From the NCBI RefSeq assembly GCF_018448785.1, contig NZ_JAHCLU010000004.1:124001-188000 (forward strand): a DNA stretch of 64,000 bases. Reading direction: 5' to 3'. Below the pieces are notes generated by a model. That model made no database searches, was not told the origin of the DNA, and saw only the letters and a program-made list of their open reading frames with translations. The translations under genes were made by a program, and so were the position numbers. Positions 1-9,613 of this stretch are shown piece by piece. How positions within the stretch are numbered: position 1 is the stretch's first letter; every line of letters starts with the position of its first letter. The DNA is from Halomonas jincaotanensis (GTDB lineage Bacteria > Pseudomonadota > Gammaproteobacteria > Pseudomonadales > Halomonadaceae).

Positions 1-1
1 G

Positions 2-505
2 CGGGTCGCCGGCCTGGTGGTGGGGATGCGCACCATGAAGTCCAAGCGCGGCGACACCATGGCCTTCGTCACCCTCGATGACCGTACCGGACGCATCGAG
101 GCTTCGATGTTCGGTGAGCTCTACCATCAGCTGCGCGGCCGCATCGAGCCCGACCAGGTGCTGATCGTCGAGGGCGAGGTGTCCAGCGACGACTACTCGG
201 GCGGGCTGCGCCTGCGCGGCAAGGAGATCACCCCCATGGTGGCGGCGCGTGCCCGCTACGGTCAGGCGGTGGAGCTCTCGCTGGACGGCGCCCTGGCCAA
301 CGGACGCCTGATCGACAGCCTGCGCACGAGCCTCGCGCCCTGGTGCGATGCCGAGGGTCTGCCGGTGCGTCTGCGCTATCGCAACGCCGAGGCGTCCGGC
401 TGGCTGGAGCTCGACGACGCATGGAAGGTGACGCCCAGCGATGAACTGCTGATCAGCCTGCGCGAAGTGCAGGGCCAGGAGGGCGTGCACCTTAAATACC
501 GCTGA
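2..505 (+). CDS. dnaE: DNA polymerase III alpha subunit, C-terminal fragment (partial)
   Basis: The frame is open from the window edge and ends at TGA, giving 168 codons. It is the C-terminal part of the replicative polymerase catalytic subunit: an OB-fold (VGMRTMKSKRGDTMAFVTLDD, a run typical of DnaE OB domains, begins near base 20) followed by the tail domain. The palm and PHP domains lie upstream of the window. An internal ATG at base 26 should not be taken as the start because the frame reads back to base 2. accA follows on the same strand after 103 bases with its own promoter, the usual dnaE-accA order in gammaproteobacteria. Confidence 0.9.
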   Translation, partial: RVAGLVVGMRTMKSKRGDTMAFVTLDDRTGRIEASMFGELYHQLRGRIEPDQVLIVEGEVSSDDYSGGLRLRGKEITPMVAARARYGQAVELSLDGALANGRLIDSLRTSLAPWCDAEGLPVRLRYRNAEASGWLELDDAWKVTPSDELLISLREVQGQEGVHLKYR

Positions 506-521
506 CGCCCCCGGGGCCGCC

Positions 522-549
522 TTGCGTGGGACTCTCAGGGTGCGATAAT
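522..549 (+). promoter_or_regulatory. Sigma70-type promoter for accA
   Basis: TTGCGT at 522-527 and GATAAT at 544-549 are separated by 16 bases, and TG sits two bases before the -10 (extended -10). The predicted start is near 556, giving a leader of about 50 nt to accA. Assigned from motif match and position only. Confidence 0.6.
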
Positions 550-608
550 GCACGCTATTCGACGTTTCGCCGCAGTCAAGCCCCGGCTGACGAGGACAAG
601 GCAAGCCC

Positions 609-1562
609 ATGAATCCCAATTATCTTGAATTTGAACAACCCATCGCCGAGCTCCAGGCCAAGATCGAGGAGCTGCGCCTGGTCGGCAACGACGGCCAGGT
701 CAATCTCAACGATGAGATCAGCCGGCTCGAGGAGAAGAGCCGCAAGCTTACCGAGTCCATCTTCAAAGGCCTGAGCCCCTGGCAGGTTTCACAGCTCTCG
801 CGCCATCCCCAGCGGCCCTACACGCTGGATTACCTGGAACACGTCTTCACCGATTTCGACGAACTCCACGGGGATCGACATTTCGGTGACGACGCGGCCA
901 TCGTCGGTGGTGTCGCCCGGCTCGACGACAAGCCGGTCATGGTTATCGGCCATCAGAAGGGCCGCGACGTCAAGGACAAGGTACGACGCAACTTCGGTAT
1001 GCCGCGCCCCGAGGGCTATCGCAAGGCGTGCCGGCTGATGGAGATGGCCGAACGTTTCGCCATGCCGGTGCTGACGTTCATCGATACGCCAGGCGCCTAT
1101 CCGGGGATCGACGCCGAGGAGCGGGGCCAGTCAGAAGCCATCGCCTATAATCTGGCGGTGATGTCGCGCCTCAAGACACCGATCCTGGCCACCGTGGTGG
1201 GCGAGGGTGGCTCCGGCGGGGCACTGGCCATCGGCATCTGCGACGAGCTGTCGATGCTGCAGTTTTCCACCTATTCGGTCATCTCGCCGGAAGGCTGCGC
1301 CTCCATCCTCTGGAAAAGCGCCGAGAAGGCGTCCGACGCCGCCCAGGCCATGGGCATCACCGCCGAGCGCCTGAAGGAGCTCGGTTTTGTCGACAACCTG
1401 ATTCCCGAACCGCTGGGTGGCGCGCATCGCCATCCGGTAACGACCGCCGAACGTGTCAAGTCCTCCCTGCTGGCTAGCCTCGAGCGCCTGGAAGCGATGG
1501 ATACCGATGCGCTGCTTGAAAGGCGGTACCAGCGGCTGATGAGCTATGGCGCCCCCGTCTAA
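609..1562 (+). CDS. accA: Acetyl-CoA carboxylase carboxyltransferase subunit alpha
   Basis: The protein has 317 residues, the usual AccA length (about 319 in E. coli). With AccD it forms the carboxyltransferase half of acetyl-CoA carboxylase, moving the carboxyl group from biotin-BCCP to acetyl-CoA to give malonyl-CoA in the cytoplasm. Visible family segments include the N-terminal helix [16 protein letters not shown], the [10 protein letters not shown] stretch, and the Gly-rich oxyanion region [12 protein letters not shown] near residues 199-210. The ATG follows an AAGG-containing site. tilS begins 6 bases after the stop, so the two are probably cotranscribed. Confidence 0.97.
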   Translation: MNPNYLEFEQPIAELQAKIEELRLVGNDGQVNLNDEISRLEEKSRKLTESIFKGLSPWQVSQLSRHPQRPYTLDYLEHVFTDFDELHGDRHFGDDAAIVGGVARLDDKPVMVIGHQKGRDVKDKVRRNFGMPRPEGYRKACRLMEMAERFAMPVLTFIDTPGAYPGIDAEERGQSEAIAYNLAVMSRLKTPILATVVGEGGSGGALAIGICDELSMLQFSTYSVISPEGCASILWKSAEKASDAAQAMGITAERLKELGFVDNLIPEPLGGAHRHPVTTAERVKSSLLASLERLEAMDTDALLERRYQRLMSYGAPV

Positions 1563-1568
1563 GCGGCC

Positions 1569-2849
1569 ATGTCCCTTCAGCTCCTTATCGATGACGCACT
1601 GGCCCAGACCCTGCCGGGGCATGACGTCTGGGTCGCCCTGTCCGGCGGACTCGACTCCTCGCTGCTGCTGACGCTTGCCGCCAGGGCACGCGATCGCCAT
1701 CCGCGCCCCTTGCGCGCCATTCACGTTCACCACGGTCTGCAGGACGCGGCCGACGACTTCGAGGCGCATTGCCGCCGCCTAGCTGCGCAACTGGACGTCC
1801 CGCTGAGCGTCGAGCGGGTCGCGGTCGATTCAGAGGGCGGTTGTGGGTTGGAAGGCGCGGCCCGGGAGGCGCGCTACGCGGCCTTAGCGCGTCACGTGCC
1901 CGCCGGCGATACGCTGTGGCTGGCGCAACATCGTGACGACCAGGCCGAGACCTTCTTGCTCGCGGCCTTGCGCGGGAGCGGCGTGCGAGGCCTTGCCGCC
2001 ATGCCGAGCGAGCGCGACTGGCAGGAGCGCGAGCTGGGCCGACCGCTGCTCGGCGTGTCGCGAGCCGATCTCGAGGCCGAGGCAGAAAGACTTGATCTGA
2101 CCTGGATCGAGGACCTGTCCAACGCTGACTTGACGCTGGATCGCAACTTCCTGCGCCGCACGATCCTGCCGCGACTCGAGACCCGCTGGCCCCAGGCGGG
2201 CGCCTCCCTGGCGCGCAGCGCGACCCTGGCCGGGGAGGCAGATACTCTGCTGGCCGAGCTGGCCGAGCTGGATCTGCAGCGCCTCGGAGGCGACCCGGGG
2301 CGGTTGCCGATTTCGGGCCTGACGGCGCTTTCGCCGGCGCGGTGCCGGTTGTTGATCCGCCACGCGTGCGCACTGAGCGGGCTTCCTACGCCGCCGGCCG
2401 GGCGCCTGGCGAGCCTGCTGGATCAGCTCGAGGCCCGGCGCGATGCCGAGGTGCACATTGCCTGGCCGGGCGCGTCGGCGCGCCGCTGGAACGGAGAGCT
2501 GTACCTCATGGCAACGGTAGTCGCTATACCGTCAGATTGGTCGTCCGAGTGGGATGGCCGAGCGCCGCTCGTGACCCCACTCGGTGAGGCAAGTGTCGGG
2601 GTGACGCCGCATTCGACGCGGCCGGTTCGGCTGCGTGTGGCGCCACGCCGAGGTGGTGAGCGGCTGCGGTTGGCGGGGCGCGGCAGTCGGGATCTCAAGC
2701 GGTTGCTGCAGGAGGCGGGTCTGCCGCCCTGGGAGCGTCAACGGGTATTGGTCGTGCACCATGGCGACCAGGTGGTCGCCGTGGTGGCGCCCACGCTGGC
2801 GAACTGGCTGGCCTGCGCTGAGGGTTGGTCAGGCCTGAGCGAGGCGTAG
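1569..2849 (+). CDS. tilS: tRNA(Ile)-lysidine synthase
   Basis: TilS uses ATP and lysine to convert the wobble cytidine of the AUA-reading tRNA-Ile to lysidine. The 426-residue protein has the N-type ATP pyrophosphatase P-loop SGGLDSS at residues 25-31, then HVHHGL, RYAAL and the AQHRDDQAET stretch of the catalytic domain, and a C-terminal TilS substrate-recognition domain (VAPRRGGERLRLAGRGSRDLK). It lies just downstream of accA. Its last 21 bases overlap the 3' end of the convergent ppx gene. Confidence 0.95.
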   Translation: MSLQLLIDDALAQTLPGHDVWVALSGGLDSSLLLTLAARARDRHPRPLRAIHVHHGLQDAADDFEAHCRRLAAQLDVPLSVERVAVDSEGGCGLEGAAREARYAALARHVPAGDTLWLAQHRDDQAETFLLAALRGSGVRGLAAMPSERDWQERELGRPLLGVSRADLEAEAERLDLTWIEDLSNADLTLDRNFLRRTILPRLETRWPQAGASLARSATLAGEADTLLAELAELDLQRLGGDPGRLPISGLTALSPARCRLLIRHACALSGLPTPPAGRLASLLDQLEARRDAEVHIAWPGASARRWNGELYLMATVVAIPSDWSSEWDGRAPLVTPLGEASVGVTPHSTRPVRLRVAPRRGGERLRLAGRGSRDLKRLLQEAGLPPWERQRVLVVHHGDQVVAVVAPTLANWLACAEGWSGLSEA

Positions 2850-4376
2850 CGAGAACCCGGCGGCCTGCTGGAAGCCGATCTCCTGTTCCAGATCGGTCAT
2901 CAGCAACGACGGCGTATCGTCGGTCGCGAAGGCCACGATCAGTTCTTCGTTGTCCGCCGTGAGGCGCGGCAGCGCGGGCACCTGTTCGGGGCGCGAGTGG
3001 TTGATCAGCACGGCCAGGCGCAGCAGTCGCACCAGGCGGGCGTGGGAGCGCTGTTCGGCGGCGGGCAGGGCCTTCCATTCCTTGAGCGGGAACTTGCGGC
3101 GATGGCCGCGCACCAGGAAGGCCAGCAGGCGTTGCTCCGGTCGCGAAAAACCCGCCAGGTCGGAGTATTCCAGCAGATAGGCGCCGTGGCGGTGGAACTG
3201 ACTGTGCGAGATCGCAAGGCCAATCTCGTGCAGGCGGCTCGCCCAGCCGAGAAACCGCGCCTGATTCTCATCCAGCGACCAGGCGTCACGCACCTGGGCG
3301 AACAGCGCCAGGGCGGTATCGGTCACATTGTCGGCCTGGCGGGTATCTACGCCATAGCTGCGTTCGAGGTTCTCCAGGCTCTTGAGTCGCGAGTCTTCGG
3401 GGCTGTTGCGACCAACCATGTCGTACAGTACCCCTTCGCGCAGGGCGCCATCGGCGTAGCGCATCGTCTCCAGTTCGAGTGCTTCGAAGATTGCGCAGAG
3501 GATCGCCACGCCGGCGGGAAAGACGCGTGCCCGATCGGCCTTGAGCCCCTCGAGAGAGACCTTGTCGAGGCGTTTGAACTTGACCAGGCGATCTCGCAGG
3601 GCGAAGAGCCCCTTGCGGGTAATCACGCCCTCGGGTGCCTCGCTGGCAGCCGCGATCACGGTGGCGGCCGCCTTGATGGTGCCGCTGGAGCCCACCGGGT
3701 CGGACCAGCCCAATCGGAGGTAAGGCCGCTGAATATTGGCGAGCTCCGACAGCGCCGCCAGTTCCGCCTTGCGAAACCGCTTTTCGCTGATGTCGCCGTT
3801 GGCGAAGAAACGCCGGGTATAGGTCACACACCCCATGCCCAGGCTCTCCAGCGCCAAGGGCTCGAAACGTTCGCCGATAATGAACTCCGTAGAGCCTCCG
3901 CCGATATCGACAATCAGGCGTCGTCCATTCTCGGCCAGGGCATGCGCGGCTCCCAGGTAGATAAGACGGGCTTCTTCGCGGCCGGCGATGATTTCGATGC
4001 GCGTTCCCAGTAGGGCCTCGGCGCGCTCGATGAACTCCTGATTGTTGTCGGCGTCGCGCAGCGCGTTGGTCCCCACGACGCGCAGATGTCCGGGCTGGAT
4101 GTCGCCGAGAAAGGGCGCGAAGCGCGATAGACATTCCAGGGCGCGCTGCATGGCCTCTTCGCTGAGTCGGCCGTCATCGCCGAGCCCTGCCGCCAGCTGT
4201 ACCTTTTCACCGAGCCGCGCCACCACCTGCAGATGCTCGTCCTGATAGTTGGCCACCAGCAGGTGGAAGCTGTTGGAGCCCAGGTCGATGGCCGCCAGGC
4301 GATGGGGGGCGGCAGGTGGCGTCTCGGGTGAGTCGGCAGCGTTGCGCTCGTTGGCCGAGCCCATGGACGGAGTCAT
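2829..4376 (-). CDS. ppx: Exopolyphosphatase (Ppx/GppA family)
   Basis: Removes terminal phosphates from polyphosphate (GppA relatives hydrolyse pppGpp). ASKHA-fold signatures are visible: AAIDLGSNSFHLL near the N-terminus, and LIVDIGGGSTEF for phosphate binding. A C-terminal HD-like helical region contains RLHEIGLAISHSQFHRHGAYL. I chose the ATG at 4376 because AAGGAT precedes it at good spacing; it gives 515 residues, close to E. coli Ppx (513). An upstream in-frame start at 4433 would add 19 unconserved residues. It is divergent from rho and convergent with tilS. The length and two-domain form favour Ppx over GppA, but the split is not certain. Confidence 0.9.
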   Translation of the reverse strand: MTPSMGSANERNAADSPETPPAAPHRLAAIDLGSNSFHLLVANYQDEHLQVVARLGEKVQLAAGLGDDGRLSEEAMQRALECLSRFAPFLGDIQPGHLRVVGTNALRDADNNQEFIERAEALLGTRIEIIAGREEARLIYLGAAHALAENGRRLIVDIGGGSTEFIIGERFEPLALESLGMGCVTYTRRFFANGDISEKRFRKAELAALSELANIQRPYLRLGWSDPVGSSGTIKAAATVIAAASEAPEGVITRKGLFALRDRLVKFKRLDKVSLEGLKADRARVFPAGVAILCAIFEALELETMRYADGALREGVLYDMVGRNSPEDSRLKSLENLERSYGVDTRQADNVTDTALALFAQVRDAWSLDENQARFLGWASRLHEIGLAISHSQFHRHGAYLLEYSDLAGFSRPEQRLLAFLVRGHRRKFPLKEWKALPAAEQRSHARLVRLLRLAVLINHSRPEQVPALPRLTADNEELIVAFATDDTPSLLMTDLEQEIGFQQAAGFSLRLAQA

Positions 4377-4464
4377 GATATATCCTTGTGGTATCCTTGC
4401 CCGCAGGTTGCGATGGTGTGCCAACGCTGTCAATCAATGATGCGCTGCGGGATCAGCCGGGGGC

Positions 4465-4493
4465 TTGCGTTTGCCAACGGCCTTGGCTAGTAT
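4465..4493 (+). promoter_or_regulatory. Sigma70-type promoter for rho
   Basis: TTGCGT (4465-4470) and TAGTAT (4488-4493) are 17 bases apart. The predicted start near 4500 leaves a leader of about 330 nt before rho. No better-matched promoter was seen closer to the gene. Confidence 0.5.
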
Positions 4494-4499
4494 CGAGTC

Positions 4500-4828
4500 G
4501 TTCGCTTGTTCCGAATGCTTACCGACCGTTTCATGGCGTTTACGCCACGGTCAATTTCCAAGTCGTCAGACAGCCCTCTGCATCAGTCCGTGAACAGGCC
4601 ACTTGGCCGCGATCCGCTGATCAGGCGAAAACGAACCTGCTCCCTCGATTCCGATATCGGCCCGGCTACCCCTCTCGTGCGGTTTCCTGCCCATGGCCAT
4701 ATGAAGCAACGCGACGAGTGGCAGTCTGTCCGGGCTCTGAACGCATCCACACGGCGTAATCGTCTCGCCTCCTGTCTTTTCACGGCGCATGGCCGCCCGG
4801 CTTCCACGAGCAACCTCTGAACACACCG
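4500..4828 (+). promoter_or_regulatory. Long untranslated leader of rho
   Basis: About 330 bases lie between the predicted promoter and the rho start. I see no ORF here with a ribosome site and family resemblance. Near its 5' end is a stacked hairpin: GACCG 4524-4528 with CGGTC 4548-4552, and inside it TGGCG 4534-4538 with CGCCA 4543-4547. In E. coli rho is autoregulated by termination in its leader, so a similar role is plausible here but is inference. Confidence 0.4.
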
Positions 4829-6088
4829 ATGAATCTTACCGAACTCAAGCAAAAGCCCGTGCCGGAACTTCTGGAGACTGCCCGCGAGATGGGCATCGAC
4901 AATCTGGCACGCTCCCGCAAGCAGGACATCATCTTTGCTATCCTCAAGAAGCACGCCAAGAGCGGCGAGGACATCTATGGCGATGGTGTGCTGGAAATCC
5001 TCCAGGATGGCTTCGGGTTCCTGCGCAGTGCCGATAGCTCCTATCTGGCCGGCCCCGACGATATCTATGTATCGCCTTCGCAGATCCGTCGCTTCAACCT
5101 GCGCAAGGGGGACTCGATCTCCGGCAAGATTCGCCCGCCGAAGGAAGGAGAGCGCTATTTCGCGCTACTCAAGGTCAGCCAGATCAACTTCGACCGGCCG
5201 GAAAACGCCAAGCACAAGATCCTCTTCGAGAACCTCACGCCGCTGTTCCCCCAGGAACGCATGCGCATGGAGATCGGCAACGGCTCCACCGAGGATCTGA
5301 CCTCGCGGATCATCGATCTGGTCGCACCCATCGGCAAGGGCCAACGCGGCCTGCTGGTCTCCCCGCCCAAGGCGGGCAAGACGCTGATGCTGCAGAACAT
5401 CGCCACCTCGATCACGCGTAACAACCCCGAGTGTCACCTGATCGTGCTGCTGATCGACGAGCGTCCGGAGGAAGTCACCGAGATGTCGCGCACCGTGCGC
5501 GGCGAAGTGGTCGCTTCGACCTTCGATGAGCCGCCTGCGCGTCACGTTCAGGTCGCCGAGATGGTTATCGAGAAGGCCAAGCGCCTGGTCGAGCACAAAA
5601 GGGACGTGGTGATCCTGCTCGACTCCATCACGCGTCTGGCACGCGCCTACAACACCGTGGTGCCAAGTTCCGGCAAGGTACTCACCGGCGGTGTCGACGC
5701 CCATGCCCTGGAAAAGCCCAAGCGCTTCTTCGGCGCGGCGCGCAATATCGAGGAGGGCGGCAGCCTGACCATCATCGCCACGGCGCTGGTCGACACAGGC
5801 TCCAAGATGGACGAGGTGATCTTCGAGGAGTTCAAGGGCACCGGCAACATGGAGGCACACCTGGACCGCAAGCTGGCCGAGAAGCGCGTCTATCCGGCGA
5901 TCAATATTCGCCGTTCGGGCACCCGTCGCGAGGACCTGATCGCCTCCGAAGATGAGATGCAGCGCATGTGGATCCTGCGCAAGCTGCTCAACCCCATGGA
6001 CGATACCGCCGCCACGGAATTCCTCATCGATCGACTCAAGGATACCAAGACTAACCTGGAATTCTTCGAGGCCATGAAACGTCGGTAA
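4829..6088 (+). CDS. rho: Transcription termination factor Rho
   Basis: Hexameric RNA-dependent ATPase helicase that releases transcripts. At 419 residues it matches E. coli Rho (419) with no insertion domain. The N-terminal helical bundle is followed by the cold-shock-like RNA-binding domain ([15 protein letters not shown], about 54-68). The ATPase core has Walker A PPKAGKT near 179-185, Walker [16 protein letters not shown] near 263-277 and the Q-loop/R-loop region after it. The usual neighbour trxA is absent between ppx and rho. ubiD follows after a hairpin. Confidence 0.98.
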   Translation: MNLTELKQKPVPELLETAREMGIDNLARSRKQDIIFAILKKHAKSGEDIYGDGVLEILQDGFGFLRSADSSYLAGPDDIYVSPSQIRRFNLRKGDSISGKIRPPKEGERYFALLKVSQINFDRPENAKHKILFENLTPLFPQERMRMEIGNGSTEDLTSRIIDLVAPIGKGQRGLLVSPPKAGKTLMLQNIATSITRNNPECHLIVLLIDERPEEVTEMSRTVRGEVVASTFDEPPARHVQVAEMVIEKAKRLVEHKRDVVILLDSITRLARAYNTVVPSSGKVLTGGVDAHALEKPKRFFGAARNIEEGGSLTIIATALVDTGSKMDEVIFEEFKGTGNMEAHLDRKLAEKRVYPAINIRRSGTRREDLIASEDEMQRMWILRKLLNPMDDTAATEFLIDRLKDTKTNLEFFEAMKRR

Positions 6089-6108
6089 GATCGGCGTCGC
6101 GGCATCGT

Positions 6109-6137
6109 AAAGGGGCGGCATGCTATGCTGCCCCTTT
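6109..6137 (+). terminator. Stem-loop after rho
   Basis: AAAGGGGC with GCCCCTTT pair across a short loop, with three further inner pairs (GCA/TGC). Only a short T tract follows (CGTCATT), so it may be a weak terminator or partial attenuator in front of ubiD. Confidence 0.5.
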
Positions 6138-6163
6138 CGTCATTCTGGAACCGGGAACTCCGA

Positions 6164-7660
6164 ATGAAGTACAAGGATCTGCGTGATTTCATCGCGGCGC
6201 TGGAGACCCAGGGTGAACTCGTGCGCATCAGCGCCGAGGTCGACCCCTACCTCGAGATCACCGAGATCTGCGATCGCACGCTGCGCGCTGGCGGGCCGGC
6301 CCTGCTGTTCGAGAACGTCAAGGGGCACCGCATGCCGCTGCTCGGCAATCTCTTCGGTACGCCGAAGCGGGTCGCCATGGGCATGGGGCAGGAAGACGTG
6401 GCGGCCCTGCGCGAAGTGGGCGAGCTGCTGGCCTTCCTCAAGGAGCCCGAGCCGCCCAAGGGCTTTCGCGACGCCTGGGACAAGCTGCCGGTCTTCAAGC
6501 AGGTCATGAGCATGGGCCCCAAGCGTGTGCGCTCGGCCCCCGTGCAGGCACTGGTCTACGAGGGCGACGATGTCGACCTCGGGCGGCTACCGATCCAGCA
6601 CTGCTGGCCTGGCGATGTAGCCCCGCTGATCACCTGGCCGCTGGTGATCACCAAGGGGCCCCACAAGACCCGTCAGAATCTGGGCATCTACCGCCAGCAG
6701 AAATTATCGAAAAACCGCCTGATCATGCGCTGGCTCTCCCATCGCGGCGGGGCGTTGGACTTCCAGGAGTTTCAGAAGGCCCACCCGGGTGAGCCTTTTC
6801 CAGTGGCCGTGGCCCTGGGCGCCGATCCGGCGACCATCCTCGGGGCGGTAACGCCGGTGCCGGACTCGCTTTCCGAGTATGCCTTCGCCGGGCTGCTCAG
6901 GGGCTCGCGTACTGAGCTGGTCAAGTGTGGCCATGCCGATCTGGAGGTGCCGGCTTCGGCGGAGATCATCCTGGAGGGCTTCATCTACCCCGATGACACG
7001 GCGGCAGAAGGCCCGTATGGCGATCACACCGGTTATTACAACGAGGTCGACCATTTTCCGGTCTTCACCGTGACGCGCATGACCATGCGCGAGTATGCCA
7101 TTTATCATTCCACCTATACCGGTCGTCCGCCCGACGAGCCGGCGATCCTGGGACTGGCGCTCAACGAGGTGTTCGTGCCGATCCTGCGCCGCCAGTTTCC
7201 CGAGATCGTCGACTTCTACCTGCCGCCGGAGGGCTGCTCCTACCGCATGGCCGTGGTCACCATGAAGAAACAGTACCCGGGTCATGCCAAGCGCGTGATG
7301 ATGGGGGTATGGAGCTTCCTGCGCCAGTTCATGTATACCAAGTTCGTGGTGGTGCTCGATGATGACGTCAGCGCCCGCGACTGGAAGGACGTGATCTGGG
7401 CCATTACCACCCGCATGGATCCGGCCCGCGATACCGTGCTGGTCGAGAACACCCCCATCGACTACCTGGACTTCGCTTCCCCTGTCACCGGCCTGGGCTC
7501 CAAGATGGGGCTCGATGCTACCAGCAAGTGGCCGGGGGAAACCGATCGCGAGTGGGGTACGCCAATTGTCATGGACGCGTCCGTCAAGGCACGCGTCAGT
7601 GAACGCTGGAAAGAGCTTGGCATCACGCTATCCCCCGACAACGACACGAGGCATTCATGA
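6164..7660 (+). CDS. ubiD: 4-hydroxy-3-polyprenylbenzoate decarboxylase
   Basis: Prenylated-FMN-dependent decarboxylase of ubiquinone synthesis. The start at 6164 gives 498 residues, close to E. coli UbiD (497); an upstream in-frame start at 6125 lies inside the rho hairpin and is rejected. Visible family motifs are NLGIYRQQ (about 172-179, cofactor binding), [11 protein letters not shown] (about 282-292, with the catalytic acid) and [13 protein letters not shown] near the C-terminus. Its stop overlaps the next start by 4 bases, so the reductase after it is translationally coupled. The prFMN synthase UbiX is not in the window. Confidence 0.96.
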   Translation: MKYKDLRDFIAALETQGELVRISAEVDPYLEITEICDRTLRAGGPALLFENVKGHRMPLLGNLFGTPKRVAMGMGQEDVAALREVGELLAFLKEPEPPKGFRDAWDKLPVFKQVMSMGPKRVRSAPVQALVYEGDDVDLGRLPIQHCWPGDVAPLITWPLVITKGPHKTRQNLGIYRQQKLSKNRLIMRWLSHRGGALDFQEFQKAHPGEPFPVAVALGADPATILGAVTPVPDSLSEYAFAGLLRGSRTELVKCGHADLEVPASAEIILEGFIYPDDTAAEGPYGDHTGYYNEVDHFPVFTVTRMTMREYAIYHSTYTGRPPDEPAILGLALNEVFVPILRRQFPEIVDFYLPPEGCSYRMAVVTMKKQYPGHAKRVMMGVWSFLRQFMYTKFVVVLDDDVSARDWKDVIWAITTRMDPARDTVLVENTPIDYLDFASPVTGLGSKMGLDATSKWPGETDREWGTPIVMDASVKARVSERWKELGITLSPDNDTRHS

Positions 7661-8454
7661 CGGCAAGGACCCTGACCTGCCAGGTCGCAGAGGTCGAGGA
7701 CCTCACCCCGGACGTCTTTCGCGTCACCCTGGAGGGTCGACCCCAAGCGGTGGCTCACGCGCCGGGGCAGTATCTGGAGATGCGGCTCGATGACGCCACC
7801 TGGGTGCCCTTTTCCATCGCCAACGCCCATGGCGGCGACGGCATCATCGAGCTGCATATCCAGCACTGGCCGGAGCGGGACAACTCGGCGCGACTGCGCG
7901 AGATCCTGCAGGTTGCCGAGCGGCTTACCCTGCGCTTGCCCGGCGGCGACTGCCAGCTCGACCCGGACAGTCGCCGGCCGCTCTTGCTGATCGCGGCCGG
8001 CACCGGTTTTTCCCAGATGAAGGCGATTGTCGAGGCGGCGCTGCATGCCGACCCGCAGCGCGAGATCGACCTGTGGTGGGCGGCGCGCGAACGCCGCGAC
8101 TTCTACCTCGAGCGCCTGCCCCTCGAGTGGGCCGCGACGCATGACAATGTCCGCTTTCACGCCGTGACCGAGATCGCACCGGAAGCGCCTGTCGTGGGCG
8201 AGCGGGTCACGACCCACCGAGGGCGGATCGACCAGGCGCTGGCCGCCACCCTCGATGATGTCTCGGGCCACGATGTCTATGTTTCCGGCTCGCCGGGCAT
8301 GGTTTATGCCTGCGTCGACGTGCTGGCTTCGCTGGGGCTCAAGGCCAGTCGGGTCTTTTCCGATGTCTTTGCCTATGCGCCTCGCGACCCGCTGGTACCC
8401 ACCGCGGGCAGCCTGGTGGGCAAAAGCACGCAGGAAAGGGAAGACAGCCGATGA
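7657..8454 (+). CDS. fre: NAD(P)H-flavin reductase-like oxidoreductase (Fre/LuxG type)
   Basis: A 265-residue ferredoxin-reductase-fold protein. It has the flavin-binding motif VPFSIAN (about 50-56; RPFSIAS in Fre), the nucleotide-binding AAGTGFSQM (113-121), the [11 protein letters not shown] pyridine-nucleotide segment and the C-terminal [10 protein letters not shown] seen in Fre. It probably reduces free flavin. Placement directly after ubiD, with a 4-base overlap, is common in gammaproteobacteria and suggests a supply of reduced flavin for the UbiX/UbiD branch; that link is inference. Confidence 0.85.
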   Translation: MTARTLTCQVAEVEDLTPDVFRVTLEGRPQAVAHAPGQYLEMRLDDATWVPFSIANAHGGDGIIELHIQHWPERDNSARLREILQVAERLTLRLPGGDCQLDPDSRRPLLLIAAGTGFSQMKAIVEAALHADPQREIDLWWAARERRDFYLERLPLEWAATHDNVRFHAVTEIAPEAPVVGERVTTHRGRIDQALAATLDDVSGHDVYVSGSPGMVYACVDVLASLGLKASRVFSDVFAYAPRDPLVPTAGSLVGKSTQEREDSR

Positions 8455-9164
8455 GCGCCTCGCCGATCCTGATCACCGGTGGAGCCCAGCGTCTGGGCCG
8501 CCACTGCGCCGAACGCCTGCGCGACGACGGTCACCCGGTCATCATTACCTATCGCCGTGAGCGCCCCGCCCTCGAGGCGCTGCGCGGACGTGGCGTTATC
8601 ACGCTGCAGGCAGATTTCGAAACGGAAGCAGGCATTATCGATTTCATCGCCCGACTCAAGGCCAAGACGCCGTCGCTGCGCGCCATCGTCCATAATGCCA
8701 GCGACTGGGCACCGGACAGCAGCGGCAGCGAGGCGGGTGGCAATTTCGAGCGGTTGTTCCGGGTACACATGCTGGCGCCTTATCTGATCAATCTGCAGGC
8801 CCGCGTTCTTCTTGAGGCCTGCACCGAGCCGCACCGCGATATCGTCCACATGACCGATTACGTGGTGCAGAAGGGCTCGAAGAAGCACGCCGCCTATGCC
8901 GCCAGCAAGGCCGGGCTCGACAATTTGACCCTGTCGTTCGCCGCCATGTATGCGCCGACGATCCAGGTCAACGCCATCGCCCCGGCGATGATCATGCTCA
9001 ATGAAGGCGATGACGAGGCCTATGCCGCGAAGGTGAAGGCCAAGTCGGTCATGGACATGGTGCCGGGGCCGGGGGTGATCTACCAGAGCCTGCGTTACCT
9101 GCTCGACAACCGGTACGTGACCGGCGTGACGCTGCCGGTCGATGGCGGCCGGCATCTTCGCTAG
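8451..9164 (+). CDS. folM: Dihydromonapterin reductase FolM (short-chain dehydrogenase)
   Basis: A 237-residue SDR. It has the dinucleotide motif TGGAQRLG (9-16) and the catalytic pair Tyr149/Lys153 in YAASK. FolM-specific stretches are HNASDWAP, MTDYVVQKGSKKHAAY, VNAIAP and the C-terminal DGGRHLR, which closely follow my recollection of E. coli FolM. It reduces dihydromonapterin to tetrahydromonapterin and can act on dihydrofolate. The start overlaps the preceding gene by 4 bases, placing it at the end of the ubiD-fre-folM unit. Confidence 0.9.
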   Translation: MSASPILITGGAQRLGRHCAERLRDDGHPVIITYRRERPALEALRGRGVITLQADFETEAGIIDFIARLKAKTPSLRAIVHNASDWAPDSSGSEAGGNFERLFRVHMLAPYLINLQARVLLEACTEPHRDIVHMTDYVVQKGSKKHAAYAASKAGLDNLTLSFAAMYAPTIQVNAIAPAMIMLNEGDDEAYAAKVKAKSVMDMVPGPGVIYQSLRYLLDNRYVTGVTLPVDGGRHLR

Positions 9165-9217
9165 AATAGGCTCATCGTGATCATCCCCCTGAGAATTTCC
9201 CTTGAGAGGACATCGAG

Positions 9218-9346
9218 ATGACCGGACATGACGAGAACGTCAAGGACGGAAGTGGCCTGCTTTCCGTGGTGCTGGGCCTGGTGGTGCTAGTGGGCATGAG
9301 TGCTCTGCCGGTGACCGTCGGCATCGTGCAAATTTTCACCGGCTGA
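9218..9346 (+). CDS. 42-residue single-pass membrane protein, unknown function
   Basis: A short ORF with a clear ribosome site (GAGAGGA at 9204-9210, 7 bases before ATG). The product has a charged N-terminus (MTGHDENVKDGSG) and then a continuous hydrophobic stretch from about residue 14 to 40, ending QIFTG. It looks like a small inner-membrane peptide with the N-terminus in the cytoplasm. It starts 53 bases after folM and may be cotranscribed. I do not recognise a family. The good ribosome site plus a clean membrane segment make it more than a chance ORF. Confidence 0.6.
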   Translation: MTGHDENVKDGSGLLSVVLGLVVLVGMSALPVTVGIVQIFTG

Positions 9347-9413
9347 GGTTGCCGGTGTGCCTTGTACACGAGTGGATGTCCTCATGTCGGTAATGACCCC
9401 GCTGGCCCTTGCG

Positions 9414-9442
9414 TTTCGCCGGCCACAGCGGCACGATAGGAT
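9414..9442 (+). promoter_or_regulatory. Possible promoter upstream of the aromatic leader region
   Basis: TTTCGC (9414-9419) and TAGGAT (9437-9442) are 17 bases apart, about 34 bases before the first leader peptide. An overlapping alternative is TTGCGT 9409-9414 with CACGAT. Neither match is strong; the position is the main argument. Confidence 0.3.
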
Positions 9443-9475
9443 TGGTTTAACGATGTCAGCTGACAGGAAATACAC

Positions 9476-9613
9476 ATGACCCCGACGCGTTTCGTTGCAC
9501 TTCGCCAGACGGCTGGCCATGCGGCGGTGCCAGTCGGTCGTGCAAGCGTTACGGGTCGTGATTATGGGTTTGGCTATTGGTTTAGCACCGGCGTGCCGGA
9601 GGCCATGTCCTGA
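9476..9613 (+). CDS. Aromatic-rich leader peptide 1 upstream of DAHP synthase
   Basis: A 45-residue ORF with AGGA 7 bases upstream (9465-9468). Codons 30-36 read Tyr-Gly-Phe-Gly-Tyr-Trp-Phe, all three aromatic amino acids in one run (9563-9583), followed by STGVPEAMS and TGA. A chain of alternative RNA pairings begins 7 bases after this run and ends in a strong hairpin. This is the architecture of ribosome-mediated attenuation: stalling at scarce aromatic tRNAs would change the downstream fold. The peptide itself probably has no function after translation. Confidence 0.75.
   Translation: MTPTRFVALRQTAGHAAVPVGRASVTGRDYGFGYWFSTGVPEAMS

Noticed and set aside
4506-4820. A 104-codon plus-strand ORF and an 86-codon minus-strand ORF in the rho leader region
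   Set aside because: No ribosome site, no recognisable family, and position inside the predicted rho leader; likely chance ORFs in high-GC DNA.
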